Positions 17,236 through 26,105 of a DNA stretch of 64,000 nucleotides are shown piece after piece. Origin of the DNA: Alteraurantiacibacter buctensis (lineage in GTDB: Bacteria > Pseudomonadota > Alphaproteobacteria > Sphingomonadales > Sphingomonadaceae); the NCBI RefSeq assembly GCF_009827655.1, contig NZ_WTYV01000002.1:434657-498656 (forward strand), written 5' to 3'. The translations under genes were made by a program, and so were the position numbers. Under the pieces are notes generated by a model. The model saw only the letters and a program-made list of their open reading frames with translations. It ran no database searches and was not told the DNA's origin. The first letter of the stretch is position 1, and the number at the start of each line of letters is the position of its first letter.

Positions 17236-18543
17236 GTGACAACCCCCATCACCCGCCGCCAGTTCGGCGGATCGGCCGCCGCGCTGGCGGCCTTCATCGC
17301 CCTGCCGCAGGCCGCGCGGGCGCTGACGCCGATTGTTCCGTTCGAGCGACGCTGGCCGGCCCTGTCTGCGATGATGCAGGACTATGTGACCAGCGGAAAG
17401 GTGGCCAACATGGTTGCCGCGCTGGGCTGGCAGGTAGCTGGGCCCGAGTTCATGGCGCTGGGTAACACCAGCTTCACCAGCGGCGTGCCGGCTGATCGCG
17501 ACACGCTCTATCGCATCTATTCGATGACCAAGCCGATCACCGGCATGGCGGTGATGAAATGCATCGAGGATGGTCTCCTCACGCTCGACACGCCGATTGC
17601 CGACATCATCCCCGCCTTTGCCCGGATGCAGGTGCAAAAGACCTATGACGGGCCGATCACGGCGGACAACCTGGAGCCTGCCGCGCGGCCGGTCACCGTG
17701 CGCCATTGCCTGACGCATACGGCGGGGCTGGGCTACTCCATCGTTCAGCAGGGTCCGCTGGCCGAGGCGATGCAGGAACGCGGCGTTGTGCCCGGCCTGG
17801 TCACGCGGTTGCAGAGCCTCCCCGGTTTCCGCGGCACCGCCGTCCCCAGCCTGGAGCTGTTTGCCGACCGGCTGGCCGAGATGCCGCTGGTTTACCAGCC
17901 GGGCACGCGGTGGTCCTATTCCACCGGGCTCGACCTGCTGGGCCGGGTGGTGGAAGTGGTCAGCGGCACGGCCTTCGATGCCTTCCTCCAGCAGCATTTC
18001 TTTGATCCGCTGGGCATGGCCAGCACCTTCTTCCGCGTGCCGCAGGGTGAGGCGGGGCGGTTTACCGCCAGCTATTTCCTGACCGGCGATACACTGGTGC
18101 CGATCGATCTGCCGGCGGATTCGGTGTTCCTCGATCCGCCGCCGTTCCCCTTCGGCGGATCAGGGCTGGTCTCCAGCGCGCGCGACTATGATCGTTTCCT
18201 GGCCATGCTGGGCAATGGCGGCGAGCTGGACGGCGCGCGCATCCTGAAGCCCGAAACCGTGGCGCTGGCCACCAGCGACCTGCTGCCCGATACTCTGGCC
18301 CCCGATGGCGGCTTTGCCAGCGGCGGGCGCGAATTCGGCTATGGCGCGGGCGGCCTGGTAGGGCGGGGTGATGCGGCGGGGCTGTTCGGCTGGTTCGGCG
18401 CGGCGGGCACCTGTGGCCTCGTCAATATGCACCATGGCCTGCGCCAGACGCTCATGACGCAGTACATGCCCAGCCAGGCCTATCCCCTGCAGAACGACTT
18501 TCCGCTGGCCGTGGCGGCGGATGCGGCGCGGATGGCGGGCTGA
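17236..18543 (+). CDS. Serine hydrolase of the beta-lactamase/penicillin-binding (class C-like) family
   Basis: 435-residue exported protein. The N-terminus TRRQFGGSAAALAAFIALP looks like a twin-arginine signal. The active-site motif S-x-x-K is SMTK (Ser96, Lys99), followed by the Tyr motif in WSYSTGLDLLG and a C-terminal His/Gly segment, GAGGLVGRGD. The family includes esterases, D-aminopeptidases and beta-lactamases. The spacing and length fit an esterase-like member better than a resistance enzyme, but this is inference. The start is GTG with GGGAGAG upstream. Its stop overlaps the nudC start (TGATG), so the genes are coupled. Confidence 0.82.
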   Translation: MTTPITRRQFGGSAAALAAFIALPQAARALTPIVPFERRWPALSAMMQDYVTSGKVANMVAALGWQVAGPEFMALGNTSFTSGVPADRDTLYRIYSMTKPITGMAVMKCIEDGLLTLDTPIADIIPAFARMQVQKTYDGPITADNLEPAARPVTVRHCLTHTAGLGYSIVQQGPLAEAMQERGVVPGLVTRLQSLPGFRGTAVPSLELFADRLAEMPLVYQPGTRWSYSTGLDLLGRVVEVVSGTAFDAFLQQHFFDPLGMASTFFRVPQGEAGRFTASYFLTGDTLVPIDLPADSVFLDPPPFPFGGSGLVSSARDYDRFLAMLGNGGELDGARILKPETVALATSDLLPDTLAPDGGFASGGREFGYGAGGLVGRGDAAGLFGWFGAAGTCGLVNMHHGLRQTLMTQYMPSQAYPLQNDFPLAVAADAARMAG

Positions 18544-19436
18544 TGCGGATAGCCTTTACCGGCCACGGGCTTGACCGGGCCGATCACATGCGGGTTGATG
18601 CGGCGGCGCTGGCGGTGGCGCGGCGGCAGGACGATGCGCGGGTCTTGGTGCTGGATGGCCTGCAACCGGTGCTGGATGCGGCCAACGCGCTGGTCTGGCG
18701 CGGCGTTTCTGCCGATGATGGTGAGCTGATCTTTCTCGGCCTGGCTGGCGGTACGCCGCTGTTCGCCCCCGTGCCTCCGGAGGGCGACGACCGCCCGGCC
18801 TATCTGCAGCGGCCCGCGTGGAAGGAGATCAGCCTGCTCCCCGCAGCGGACCTGGCGATTTATGGCGGCGCGCGCAGCCTGATGGACTGGCACGCCCGCC
18901 ACCGCTTCTGCGCCCGCTGCGGCGCGCCCACGCACCTGGCCAAGGGCGGCTGGCAGCGCGATTGCGGCACCTGCCAGGCGATGCACTTCCCGCGCACGGA
19001 CCCGGTCACCATCATGCTGGTGGAGAACGATGGCGCGCTGCTGCTGGGGCGAGGGAAGAACTTCCCCGAGCATCGCTATTCCGCGCTCGCCGGCTTCGTC
19101 GAGCCGGGCGAGAGCGTTGAGGATGCCGTGGCCCGCGAAGTGCTGGAGGAATCCGGCGTGCGCGTTCATTCGGTCAGCTATGTGGCCAGCCAGCCGTGGC
19201 CATTCCCCAGCCAGCTGATGATCGGCTGTCACGCCCTGGCCGACAGCCGCGATCTGGTGGTCGATTACAGCGAACTGGCCGACGCCCGCTGGTTCGCCCG
19301 CGAAGAGGTTGCCGCCGCGCTGGCCGCGCCGGTTGACGTGGGGCTGGGCGGCGAGCTGGGCCAGCTTGCCTTTCTTCCGCCACCGCCCACCGCTATTGCC
19401 CGTAACCTGCTGGAATGGTGGCTGGAGAGACAGTGA
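18543..19436 (+). CDS. nudC: NAD(+) diphosphatase NudC
   Basis: Nudix hydrolase that splits NADH and, in other bacteria, removes NAD caps from RNA. It has a zinc ribbon with Cys123, 126, 141 and 144 (FCARCGAP and CGTC), the Nudix box G184-x5-E190 with REVLEESG (198-205), and the NADH-specific motif SQPWPFPSQLM just after. The 297-residue length matches the family. It is the second gene of a four-gene run (serine hydrolase, nudC, FrnE-like DsbA, DUF4287 protein) with overlapping or closely spaced starts. Confidence 0.93.
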   Translation: MRIAFTGHGLDRADHMRVDAAALAVARRQDDARVLVLDGLQPVLDAANALVWRGVSADDGELIFLGLAGGTPLFAPVPPEGDDRPAYLQRPAWKEISLLPAADLAIYGGARSLMDWHARHRFCARCGAPTHLAKGGWQRDCGTCQAMHFPRTDPVTIMLVENDGALLLGRGKNFPEHRYSALAGFVEPGESVEDAVAREVLEESGVRVHSVSYVASQPWPFPSQLMIGCHALADSRDLVVDYSELADARWFAREEVAAALAAPVDVGLGGELGQLAFLPPPPTAIARNLLEWWLERQ

Positions 19437-20116
19437 TGGCCGATCAACTGCAAGTGGATGTGTGGTCCGATGTGATGTGCCCGTGGTGCGCCATCGGCTG
19501 GACCCAGTTCAGCAAGGCCGTGGCGGAGCTGAAGGGCGATGTGGACGTGACCGCGCGCTTCATGCCCTTCGAGCTCAACCCTGATGCCCCGCCCGAAGGG
19601 CAGGACCAGGCGCAGGTGCTGGCCGCCAATTACGGCAAGAGCCTGGAGGAAGTGGCCGCCATGGGCCGCGTGGTGGAAGACGCGGCCAACAAGGCCGGAT
19701 TCCCGATGGACTGGCGCGGCGAAGGGGAGGCGCCGGCCAAGCGCGTGTGGAATACCCACCAGGCGCACATGCTGCTGCGCTGGGCGCTGGCGGTGGCCGA
19801 TCCGGCAGCGCAGGTGCGGCTGAAGGAGGCCCTGCTGCGCGCCCATTTCCAGCAGCGGCTGAACGTGTCCGACCGGGCGGTGCTGCTCGACATTGCGGAA
19901 GTCGAGGGCTTTGACCGCGCTGCCGCTGCCGCCGCGCTGGACGATCCGGCCCTGTCGCAGGCGATCCGCCACGAGGAGGCCTTCGCCGCGCAGAACGGCA
20001 TCCGTTCCGTCCCCACCTTCGTGGTCAACGGCAAGTACATCCTGCAAGGCTCCAGCGAGCCGGAGAACTTCAAACAGGCGCTGGTGAAGCTCGCCAGCAT
20101 GGAAGCGATGGCATGA
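19436..20116 (+). CDS. FrnE-like DsbA family oxidoreductase
   Basis: 226-residue thioredoxin-fold protein with no signal peptide, so cytoplasmic. It has CPWC at Cys15-Cys18 near the N-terminus (VWSDVMCPWCAIGW), a helical insert, and the cis-proline loop SVPTFVVNGKY near the end. This is the FrnE/2-hydroxychromene-isomerase-like branch of the DsbA superfamily, in which some members catalyse cytoplasmic disulfide exchange under stress. The ATG overlaps the nudC stop as ATGA. The pairing with nudC suggests a shared redox-stress context, but that is inference. Confidence 0.87.
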   Translation: MADQLQVDVWSDVMCPWCAIGWTQFSKAVAELKGDVDVTARFMPFELNPDAPPEGQDQAQVLAANYGKSLEEVAAMGRVVEDAANKAGFPMDWRGEGEAPAKRVWNTHQAHMLLRWALAVADPAAQVRLKEALLRAHFQQRLNVSDRAVLLDIAEVEGFDRAAAAAALDDPALSQAIRHEEAFAAQNGIRSVPTFVVNGKYILQGSSEPENFKQALVKLASMEAMA

Positions 20117-20126
20117 GGATGGGGGC

Positions 20127-20336
20127 ATGAACGACAAGGTGAAAGGCCCGGCCAGCTACTTTCCCGCGATCGAGAAGACCTATGGCCAGCCGAAGAGCCA
20201 CTGGTTCGCTATCGTGGAAGCCGCGCAGCCGGCCAGGCACATGGACCTGGTAAAAGTGCTGAAGGACCACCACGGCATGGGCCACGGCCACGCCAATGCG
20301 GTGGTGGCGCATATGCTGGCGGGGTCGCAGGCCTAG
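20127..20336 (+). CDS. DUF4287 domain protein
   Basis: 69-residue cytoplasmic protein. It matches the small DUF4287 family, with GPASYFPAIEKTYGQP, a central LVKVLKDHHGMGHGHANAVV and a short tail. The function of the family is unknown. It lies 10 bases after the FrnE-like gene and is probably the last gene of that operon. It overlaps the convergent DUF1489 gene by 4 bases. Confidence 0.75.
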   Translation: MNDKVKGPASYFPAIEKTYGQPKSHWFAIVEAAQPARHMDLVKVLKDHHGMGHGHANAVVAHMLAGSQA

Positions 20337-20728
20337 ACCAGCCCCAGCTTGGCCAGTTCGCTGACCAGCCTGCCGGGCATGGGGTCGCCCGCCAGGTCGC
20401 CATCGGCCAGGTCCGCCGGGGCATCCTCATCCTTCAGGTAGCGCCAGCCCTGGTGCGCGCGCTTGGGGCGGGTGTGGACGCGGACCAGGCGGTTCTCGAC
20501 GATGATGTCCCAGTGCCCGTCGGGCCGCTGCTCGAACCCCACGATCGCCGCCCGGGCGACCAGCGCGTGCTCGTGGATCCAGTAGAGCGAGCCGCCCTCC
20601 ATCTCCTTGTGCCGTGTGGGCAGGTAGCGGGTGCGCAGCCGCTTGTGCGGCGTGGTGCCATCGAACCAGCTGGCCAGGTCGGCATAGGACGTGGCGCCAT
20701 AGGCAATCTTGGTCATGTGCAGCGGCAT
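20333..20728 (-). CDS. DUF1489 family protein
   Basis: 131 residues beginning MPLHMTKIAYGATSYADLAS, the usual opening of the alphaproteobacterial DUF1489 family. Conserved parts include TRHKEMEGGSLYWIHEHALV and GHWDIIVENRLVRVHTRPKR. It is cytoplasmic with no membrane segment. The WIHEH and basic LVRVHTRPKRAHQGWRYL stretches suggest nucleic-acid or metal contact, but no function is established. Confidence 0.82.
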   Translation of the reverse strand: MPLHMTKIAYGATSYADLASWFDGTTPHKRLRTRYLPTRHKEMEGGSLYWIHEHALVARAAIVGFEQRPDGHWDIIVENRLVRVHTRPKRAHQGWRYLKDEDAPADLADGDLAGDPMPGRLVSELAKLGLV

Positions 20729-20769
20729 GGGGGGAAGATAGGGACTGTGAAGTTAGCGCGAAAGGGGCC

Positions 20770-22209
20770 TCAGCCCACCAGCCCGCTAACCACGGCCAGG
20801 CCCAGGAATACCAGGAAGCCCATCGAATCGGTGATCATGGTCACGAACACGCTGGAGGCGACTGCCGGGTCCTGGTCCATCCGGTCCAGCGCCACCGGCA
20901 CGGCCACTCCGGCAAGTCCGGCGGTGATGATGTTGATCAGCATGGCGGCGGCAATCACCAGCCCCAGTTGCACGGCCAGCAGGCCACCCAGCGAGAAGCT
21001 GAAGATGCCGGCAACCGCCAGTCCCGCCAGCGCGGCGATGGTGGCGCCGTTGGCCAGGGCCACGCGCATTTCGCGCCAGATGATCCGGCGGGTGTTGCTG
21101 CGGGTAAGCTGGTTCATGGCCAATGCGCGCACCGAGACCGCCATGGTCTGCGTGCCCGCATTGCCGCCGATGCTGGCGACCACCGGGGCCAGCGCGGCCA
21201 GCACCACCAGTTGCTCGATCGTGCCGCCGAACAGCGAGATGATGGTGGCGGAAACCGAGGCGGTCAGCAGATTGGCCACCAGCCACCTTACGCGGGCGGA
21301 ATAGGCATCGCGGATCGGCTCGTTGATGTCGCCATCGCCCGCGCCGCTCATCAGCAGGGCGTCCTCGCCTGCCTCTTCCTGGATGATGTGGACGATATCG
21401 TCGACCGTGAGCTGGCCCACCAGCCGTCCGCTCTCGTCCACCACGGCGGCGGAGATCAGGCCGTATTTCTGGAAGCGGAGGGCCACCTCCTCCTGGTCCA
21501 TGGTCACCGGGATCAGCGTCTGGTCGCGCTTCATCACGTCGGTCAGCGCAATGTGGCGGGGGGTGCGCAGGATCCACGAAAGCTGGCAGGTGCCCACGGG
21601 GTAGTGGCGCGGATCGACCACGAACACTTCCCAGAACTCGGTGGGCATCTCGTCCTGTTCGCGCAGATAGTCGATCAGGTCGCCCACGGTCATCGTTTCG
21701 GGCACTGCCACCAGTTCGCGCTGCATCAGGCGGCCGGCGGTTTCTTCCGGGTAGGACAGAGCGCTTTCGATGGCGGCGCGGTCCTCCGGCTCCATCTCGG
21801 CCAGGATCGCCTGCTGGTCTTCGGTGTCGAGGTCCTCGATCAGCTGCACCGCGTCGTCGGTATCGAGCTGTTCGGCGATCTCGGCCACGGTGGCGGCGGG
21901 CAGGGCCTCCACCATGCTGTCGCGCACGTAGTCGTTCAGTTCGGCGATCACGTCGCCGGTCATCAGGTCGGTGATGGCGGAAGCGAGTAGGCCGCGCTCG
22001 TCTCCGTCGAGCAGTTCGAACAGGTCGGCCACGTCAGCCGGGTGCAACGGCTCGACCAGATCGTAAACGCGCCCCGTGTCGCCCGCGTCCAGCGCGTCGC
22101 GCACCTTGTCGATGAAGCTGCTCTTCAGCCGGTTCTCCTCGTCCAGCTCCTCCAGGTCCTCGTCCAGAGGCTCCTCGGCAGGCAGGGGGTGGAGGTCGGC
22201 TTCGCTCAT
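20770..22209 (-). CDS. mgtE: Magnesium transporter MgtE
   Basis: 479-residue inner-membrane Mg2+ channel. The cytoplasmic N domain (about residues 30-135, with EIAEQLDTDDAVQLIEDL repeats) and a CBS pair (about 140-265, with GTCQLSWILRTPRHIALTD and GQLTVDDIVHIIQEEA) act as the magnesium sensor. Five C-terminal helices form the pore, and the conserved GGNAGTQT lies in the pore region. It is a single gene between the DUF1489 gene and the divergent cyclophilin gene. No M-box riboswitch was seen in the 112-base upstream gap. Confidence 0.94.
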   Translation of the reverse strand: MSEADLHPLPAEEPLDEDLEELDEENRLKSSFIDKVRDALDAGDTGRVYDLVEPLHPADVADLFELLDGDERGLLASAITDLMTGDVIAELNDYVRDSMVEALPAATVAEIAEQLDTDDAVQLIEDLDTEDQQAILAEMEPEDRAAIESALSYPEETAGRLMQRELVAVPETMTVGDLIDYLREQDEMPTEFWEVFVVDPRHYPVGTCQLSWILRTPRHIALTDVMKRDQTLIPVTMDQEEVALRFQKYGLISAAVVDESGRLVGQLTVDDIVHIIQEEAGEDALLMSGAGDGDINEPIRDAYSARVRWLVANLLTASVSATIISLFGGTIEQLVVLAALAPVVASIGGNAGTQTMAVSVRALAMNQLTRSNTRRIIWREMRVALANGATIAALAGLAVAGIFSFSLGGLLAVQLGLVIAAAMLINIITAGLAGVAVPVALDRMDQDPAVASSVFVTMITDSMGFLVFLGLAVVSGLVG

Positions 22210-22321
22210 GCGGCTGGCCTAGCCCCGTCACGGGCAAAAGCAAGCCGAACGGGAGCGGAAGGGGTGACTTTGGCGGGGCGGTGCCTATAGGTGCCTGCAA
22301 CCATAATGCAGGAGACTACCC

Positions 22322-22786
22322 ATGGCCGATGACAAGCTGACTTTCACCCTCGACACTGGCGATGGCCAGGGTGGTGACGTGGTGATCCAGCTTCGCCCCG
22401 ATCTCGCCCCCGGCCACGTGGCCCGCATCAAGGAACTGGTGGGCGAAGGCTTTTATGACGGCGTGGTGTTCCACCGCGTGATCCCGGGCTTCATGGCCCA
22501 GGGCGGCGATCCCACCGGCACCGGCATGGGTGGCAGCGACAAGCCCGACCTGATGGCCGAATTCAACGCCGAGCCGCACGTGCGCGGCGTGTGCTCGATG
22601 GCCCGCACCAGCGCGCCCAACAGCGCCAACAGCCAGTTCTTCATCTGCTTCGACGATGCCCGCTTCCTCGATCGCCAGTACACCGTGTGGGGCGTGGTGG
22701 AGAGCGGCATGGAACATGTCGACGCGCTGCCCAAGGGCGAGCCGCCGCGCGCGCCCGGCAAGATCGTCAAGGCCACCTTGTCGTAA
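22322..22786 (+). CDS. Cyclophilin-type peptidylprolyl isomerase
   Basis: 154-residue cytoplasmic PPIase that speeds proline isomerisation in folding proteins. The catalytic signature is VVFHRVIPGFMAQGGDPTGTG, followed by SMARTSAPNSANSQFFI and the Trp region YTVWGVVESGME. There is no signal peptide, so it is the PpiB-type cytoplasmic form. GGAG lies 8 bases before the ATG, and a small CCTGCA/TGCAGG dyad is just upstream. The TAA overlaps the ATG of the next gene (TAATG). Confidence 0.93.
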   Translation: MADDKLTFTLDTGDGQGGDVVIQLRPDLAPGHVARIKELVGEGFYDGVVFHRVIPGFMAQGGDPTGTGMGGSDKPDLMAEFNAEPHVRGVCSMARTSAPNSANSQFFICFDDARFLDRQYTVWGVVESGMEHVDALPKGEPPRAPGKIVKATLS

Positions 22787-23103
22787 TGCCGAAGGGGCGG
22801 CTGGCGCTTGGCCTTGCCGTTCTGGCCCTGTGTGCCGGAACGGCGGCTTGCGTCCTGCCGCCCGATACCCCCACGGTAATTGCCAGCGCCGCGGGCACCA
22901 GCGCGCAAGACGCCTATCGCGTGTCCAGCGTGGCGCAGGAATACGAGGTGCTGCGGGTACTGGGGCTGGAGGCGCGCAGCCAGGCGCTGCACGTGATCAA
23001 CGGCCAGCCCTATGACGTGATCACCGCCTTCAATCCGCGCACGGGCGAAACGCGCGATGTCTGGTTCGACATCGCGCGTTTCTACAACCGGGGCGCGTTC
23101 TAG
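22786..23103 (+). CDS. Small putative lipoprotein
   Basis: 105 residues. The signal LALGLAVLALCAGTAAC ends in a lipobox-like TAAC, giving a lipidated Cys near residue 22. The mature part is a small alpha/beta domain with YEVLRVLGLEARSQALHV and ETRDVWFDIARFY. No family was recognised. Its start overlaps the stop of the cyclophilin gene, so it is cotranslated. Envelope location is inferred from the signal alone. Confidence 0.7.
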   Translation: MPKGRLALGLAVLALCAGTAACVLPPDTPTVIASAAGTSAQDAYRVSSVAQEYEVLRVLGLEARSQALHVINGQPYDVITAFNPRTGETRDVWFDIARFYNRGAF

Positions 23104-23106
23104 GCC

Positions 23107-24087
23107 CTATTCCTGCTCGCGGCTGGGCTGCACGTTGCGGCTCTGGATCAGCCAGCGGCCATCCACCTTCACCACATCGTCCACCCCGTTGCCCACGGCG
23201 GCCACGCGCGGAGCGGGGCTGGTGCCGGGGCCGCCGAACACGGTCATCCAGTAATAGTGGACCCGCGCCCGGGTGGGGCTGAGCACCTCGATCGTCTGGT
23301 TCGACATGATGTGGTGCATGTTGCCCTGCACGGCGCCCGATTCGCGGCGCGGCCGCATCGATTCCTCCATGCCGGTGATCATGGCGCGCAGGGCATCGCG
23401 GCCCTGCACGTTGTTGAACCGTCCGTCCGGGGTAAACACGGCGGCATAGGCTTCGGCATCGAGGGTGTCTGCCGCGCGGACATAGTCCCACATCAGTTGC
23501 TCCACCTCGGCGCGCACCTGGCTTTCCATCAGCAGGCGGCTGGGATCGAGTGCGGGCGGGGCCGGCGGCGGCAGGGTGGCGGGATCCCAGTGCTCGTCGG
23601 CCTTGCCGTCCACGAAGCGCCAGGTGTCGAACCAGGTGGTGGTATAGGTCTGCGTGGGATCGTCGGCATAGGGCACGATCCGGCGGGTCAGGATGGTGAC
23701 GTAATCGCCTTCCGCCTGCACGGCCACCACGCCGTTGGGGTCATTGGCGCTGAGCGAGGGGCACGGGCTCAAAGCCGGGCGGCGGGCCACCTGCGTGAAG
23801 TAGTAGATCACCCCTTCCAGGCCCGATGCCGCCACCGGGTTGTGCTGGATGTAGGCATCGGTCAGCCACTCGCCCGCGCGGCTCCACTCGTTGCACTTCA
23901 GCAGGTTGCGCTGGATGTGCAGCGCGGCCTGCTTGTTGCGGTGAAGCACCGGATCGCTGCTGGTGAACAGGCTTTCCGGATCCGGGTGCGGCACCACCGG
24001 ATCGCTGAGTGCGCGCATCTGCGCCTGTGCGGCAACGGGCATTGTGGCCACCATCGCGGCGGCAAGCAGAAGATGTCGGATTTTCAT
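23107..24087 (-). CDS. Exported protein with two SnoaL/NTF2-like domains
   Basis: 326-residue protein with a cleavable signal ending AAQAQ (about residues 1-22). The N-terminal half (NEWSRAGEWLTDAYIQHNPV to DTWRFVDGKADEHWD) and the C-terminal half (QLMWDYVRAADTLDAEAYAAVF to VDGRWLIQSRNVQPS) each look like a SnoaL/NTF2-type cone fold; such folds bind or isomerise small hydrophobic molecules. Trp/His positions differ between the halves, so they may not both be catalytic. The start at 24087 has GGGAGAG upstream. It follows a LysR gene on the same strand by 76 bases and is its probable target. Confidence 0.75.
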   Translation of the reverse strand: MKIRHLLLAAAMVATMPVAAQAQMRALSDPVVPHPDPESLFTSSDPVLHRNKQAALHIQRNLLKCNEWSRAGEWLTDAYIQHNPVAASGLEGVIYYFTQVARRPALSPCPSLSANDPNGVVAVQAEGDYVTILTRRIVPYADDPTQTYTTTWFDTWRFVDGKADEHWDPATLPPPAPPALDPSRLLMESQVRAEVEQLMWDYVRAADTLDAEAYAAVFTPDGRFNNVQGRDALRAMITGMEESMRPRRESGAVQGNMHHIMSNQTIEVLSPTRARVHYYWMTVFGGPGTSPAPRVAAVGNGVDDVVKVDGRWLIQSRNVQPSREQE

Positions 24088-24163
24088 TGGTCTCTCCCCC
24101 AAAAAGGTCTGTCTGGCGAATCCCCTCAAGCGGGAGACTTGTGCCGCAAATCCGGGGGGCAGG

Positions 24164-25042
24164 CTATAGCTTCGCTTGCACCAGCCAGTCATGGAACAGG
24201 CGCACAGGGCGCAGCTCCAGGTCATTGGGCTTGCACAGGAACCAGTAGCTGTAGGGGCTGGCCACGCGCACGTCGAACAGGCTGGTGACGCGGGCATCGT
24301 TGTTCCGCACCATGTGATCGTCGTGCATGATGGCGATGCCCAGCCCTTGCGCGGCGGCTTCCAGGATCAACTGGCCCGAATCGTAGTGATCCAGCGCCAC
24401 CGGGTTCAGCCGCTGGAAGCCCAATGCCTTCTTCCACGCCTCGAAGCTCAGCATCATGTCGGTGTGGACCAGGAAGGTCTGCTTTTCCAGCTCGGCCTGG
24501 GTGGGGTTGGGGCCCAGCTTTTCCGCCAGCGTCTTGCTGCAGATGGCGTGGACGGTGTTCTGGTCCAGCTGGACGGCGTGGAAGCTGGCATCTGGCGTGG
24601 TGGTCAGTGTGATGGCAGCGTCCAGCGTGTCGCCCACCCGGTCATCCAGGTGGGGGCCGGTGTCGATATCCAGGTGCAGGCGGGGATGCAGCGTGCGCAA
24701 TTCGGGCAGGCGGGGGAACAGCCGCTGGGTGCCGAACAGCGGCATCACCCCCAGCCGCAGGCGCAGCAGTTGCAGGTTCTCGCTCTGCGCTTCCACCGCG
24801 GTGGCGAGCGATTCCAGGTGCGGGGCCACGGCATCATAGAAGGCGCGTCCTTCATCGGTCAGCCGCATGGTCTGGCCCGAGCGGGAGAACAGCTTGCGCC
24901 CGGTAAATTCCTCCAGGTTCGCCACCCGGCGCGAGAGGGCCGAGGGGCTCAGCCCCAGTTCCTGCGCAGCCGAGCGCGCCGAGCCGAGGCGCACGACTCG
25001 CACGAAGGCCTCTAGGGCGCGCAGGGGGGGCAGGCGTCTCAT
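24164..25042 (-). CDS. LysR-family transcriptional regulator (GcvA-like)
   Basis: 292 residues. The N-terminal winged helix is MRRLPPLRALEAFVRVVRLG with LSPSALSRRVANLEEFTGRKLF, typical of the GcvA/AmpR branch. The C-terminal part is a two-lobe effector-binding domain. It is transcribed in the same direction as the SnoaL-like gene that follows. LysR proteins usually control a divergent gene, and here the upstream side (25043-25133) only faces the end of the corC-like gene. The effector is unknown. Confidence 0.9.
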   Translation of the reverse strand: MRRLPPLRALEAFVRVVRLGSARSAAQELGLSPSALSRRVANLEEFTGRKLFSRSGQTMRLTDEGRAFYDAVAPHLESLATAVEAQSENLQLLRLRLGVMPLFGTQRLFPRLPELRTLHPRLHLDIDTGPHLDDRVGDTLDAAITLTTTPDASFHAVQLDQNTVHAICSKTLAEKLGPNPTQAELEKQTFLVHTDMMLSFEAWKKALGFQRLNPVALDHYDSGQLILEAAAQGLGIAIMHDDHMVRNNDARVTSLFDVRVASPYSYWFLCKPNDLELRPVRLFHDWLVQAKL

Positions 25043-25133
25043 CCCGGGTTATGTTCTAAAATCTGCAAGTCATGTCGAGAGCGAGTGACCCGCTTTCGGG
25101 GGATTGTGCAAGTGCGAAATGGCGTATTGCGGG

Positions 25134-26081
25134 TTATTCCTCGGCTTCTGCATCCGGATCGGAGGGAACCGGGGCGTGCAGACGCAGGCGGGTGACATGG
25201 GCATCATCGCCCTCGGTCACCTCGATCCGCCAGCCGGACGGGTGCAGCAGCATGGCACCGGGCTGCGGCACCTGCTCGGCCAGCACGAAGGCTAGACCGC
25301 CCAGCGTGTCGACCGCCTCTTCCACCTCGGCCAGCCGCTCGTCACCCACGATCTCGGCCACGTCGTCCAGTTCGGCGCGGGCATCGGCATCCCACATGCC
25401 ATCGCCCAGCAAGACAACCAGAGGGACCGGTTCCTCGTCATGCTCGTCCTCGATCTCGCCGACGATTTCCTCCACCAGGTCCTCGATGGTGATGAGGCCG
25501 TCGGTGCCGGAAAACTCGTCGAGCACGATCGCCAGGTGCACCTTTTGCGCGCGCATGTCGGCCAGCACGTCCAGCGCCCCGCGCGCCTGCGGCACATAGA
25601 GCGGCTGGCGCATCATGGTGGTCCAGTCCTCGGGCGGCTGGGCGCCGGTGGCCAGCACGGTGAAGACATCCTTGATGTGCATCATGCCGATCACGTCATC
25701 CAGCGTCTCGCGGTAGACCGGCACGCGGCTGTGGCCGTGTTCGGCAAACAGCGCGACCACTTCGGTCCAGGTGCTGTCGGCATCCAGCGCGATGATCTGC
25801 CCGCGCGGCACGGCCACGTCATCGGCGTCGTGCTCGCTGAAATGCAGCATGTTGCGGATCATCATCCGCTCGGTGGGGTTCAAGTCGCCCTTGGCCGAGC
25901 GATCCGTGCCCTCGCTGCTTTCCTCGTCCTCGTGCTCGTCGATTGCTTCTTCAAGCTGTTCGCGCAAGGATGGGCCTTCGCCCTCGTCGAACAGACTCTT
26001 GATGGCGCCCCACAGGCCGCCACCGCCACTACTGTCCGCGTCTCCCTGCTGGGAGTCGCCGTTCTTGGAATTCTCGGCCAT
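25134..26081 (-). CDS. CorC/HlyC-type CBS domain protein
   Basis: 315-residue soluble protein with an acidic N-terminus, a CBS pair (about residues 75-200: MIRNMLHFSEHDADDVAVPR, LDDVIGMMHIKDVF, VHLAIVLDEFSGTDGLITIE) and a C-terminal CorC_HlyC domain (ending PSGWRIEVTEGDDAHVTRLR). The family is linked to magnesium/cobalt efflux in enterobacteria and sits next to ybeY and phoH in many bacteria, as here. It is the last gene of the minus-strand run. The apolipoprotein N-acyltransferase gene, which often follows, is absent. Confidence 0.88.
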   Translation of the reverse strand: MAENSKNGDSQQGDADSSGGGGLWGAIKSLFDEGEGPSLREQLEEAIDEHEDEESSEGTDRSAKGDLNPTERMMIRNMLHFSEHDADDVAVPRGQIIALDADSTWTEVVALFAEHGHSRVPVYRETLDDVIGMMHIKDVFTVLATGAQPPEDWTTMMRQPLYVPQARGALDVLADMRAQKVHLAIVLDEFSGTDGLITIEDLVEEIVGEIEDEHDEEPVPLVVLLGDGMWDADARAELDDVAEIVGDERLAEVEEAVDTLGGLAFVLAEQVPQPGAMLLHPSGWRIEVTEGDDAHVTRLRLHAPVPSDPDAEAEE

Positions 26082-26105
26082 CGGCCTCGTCTTGCTCCGT
26101 TCAGG

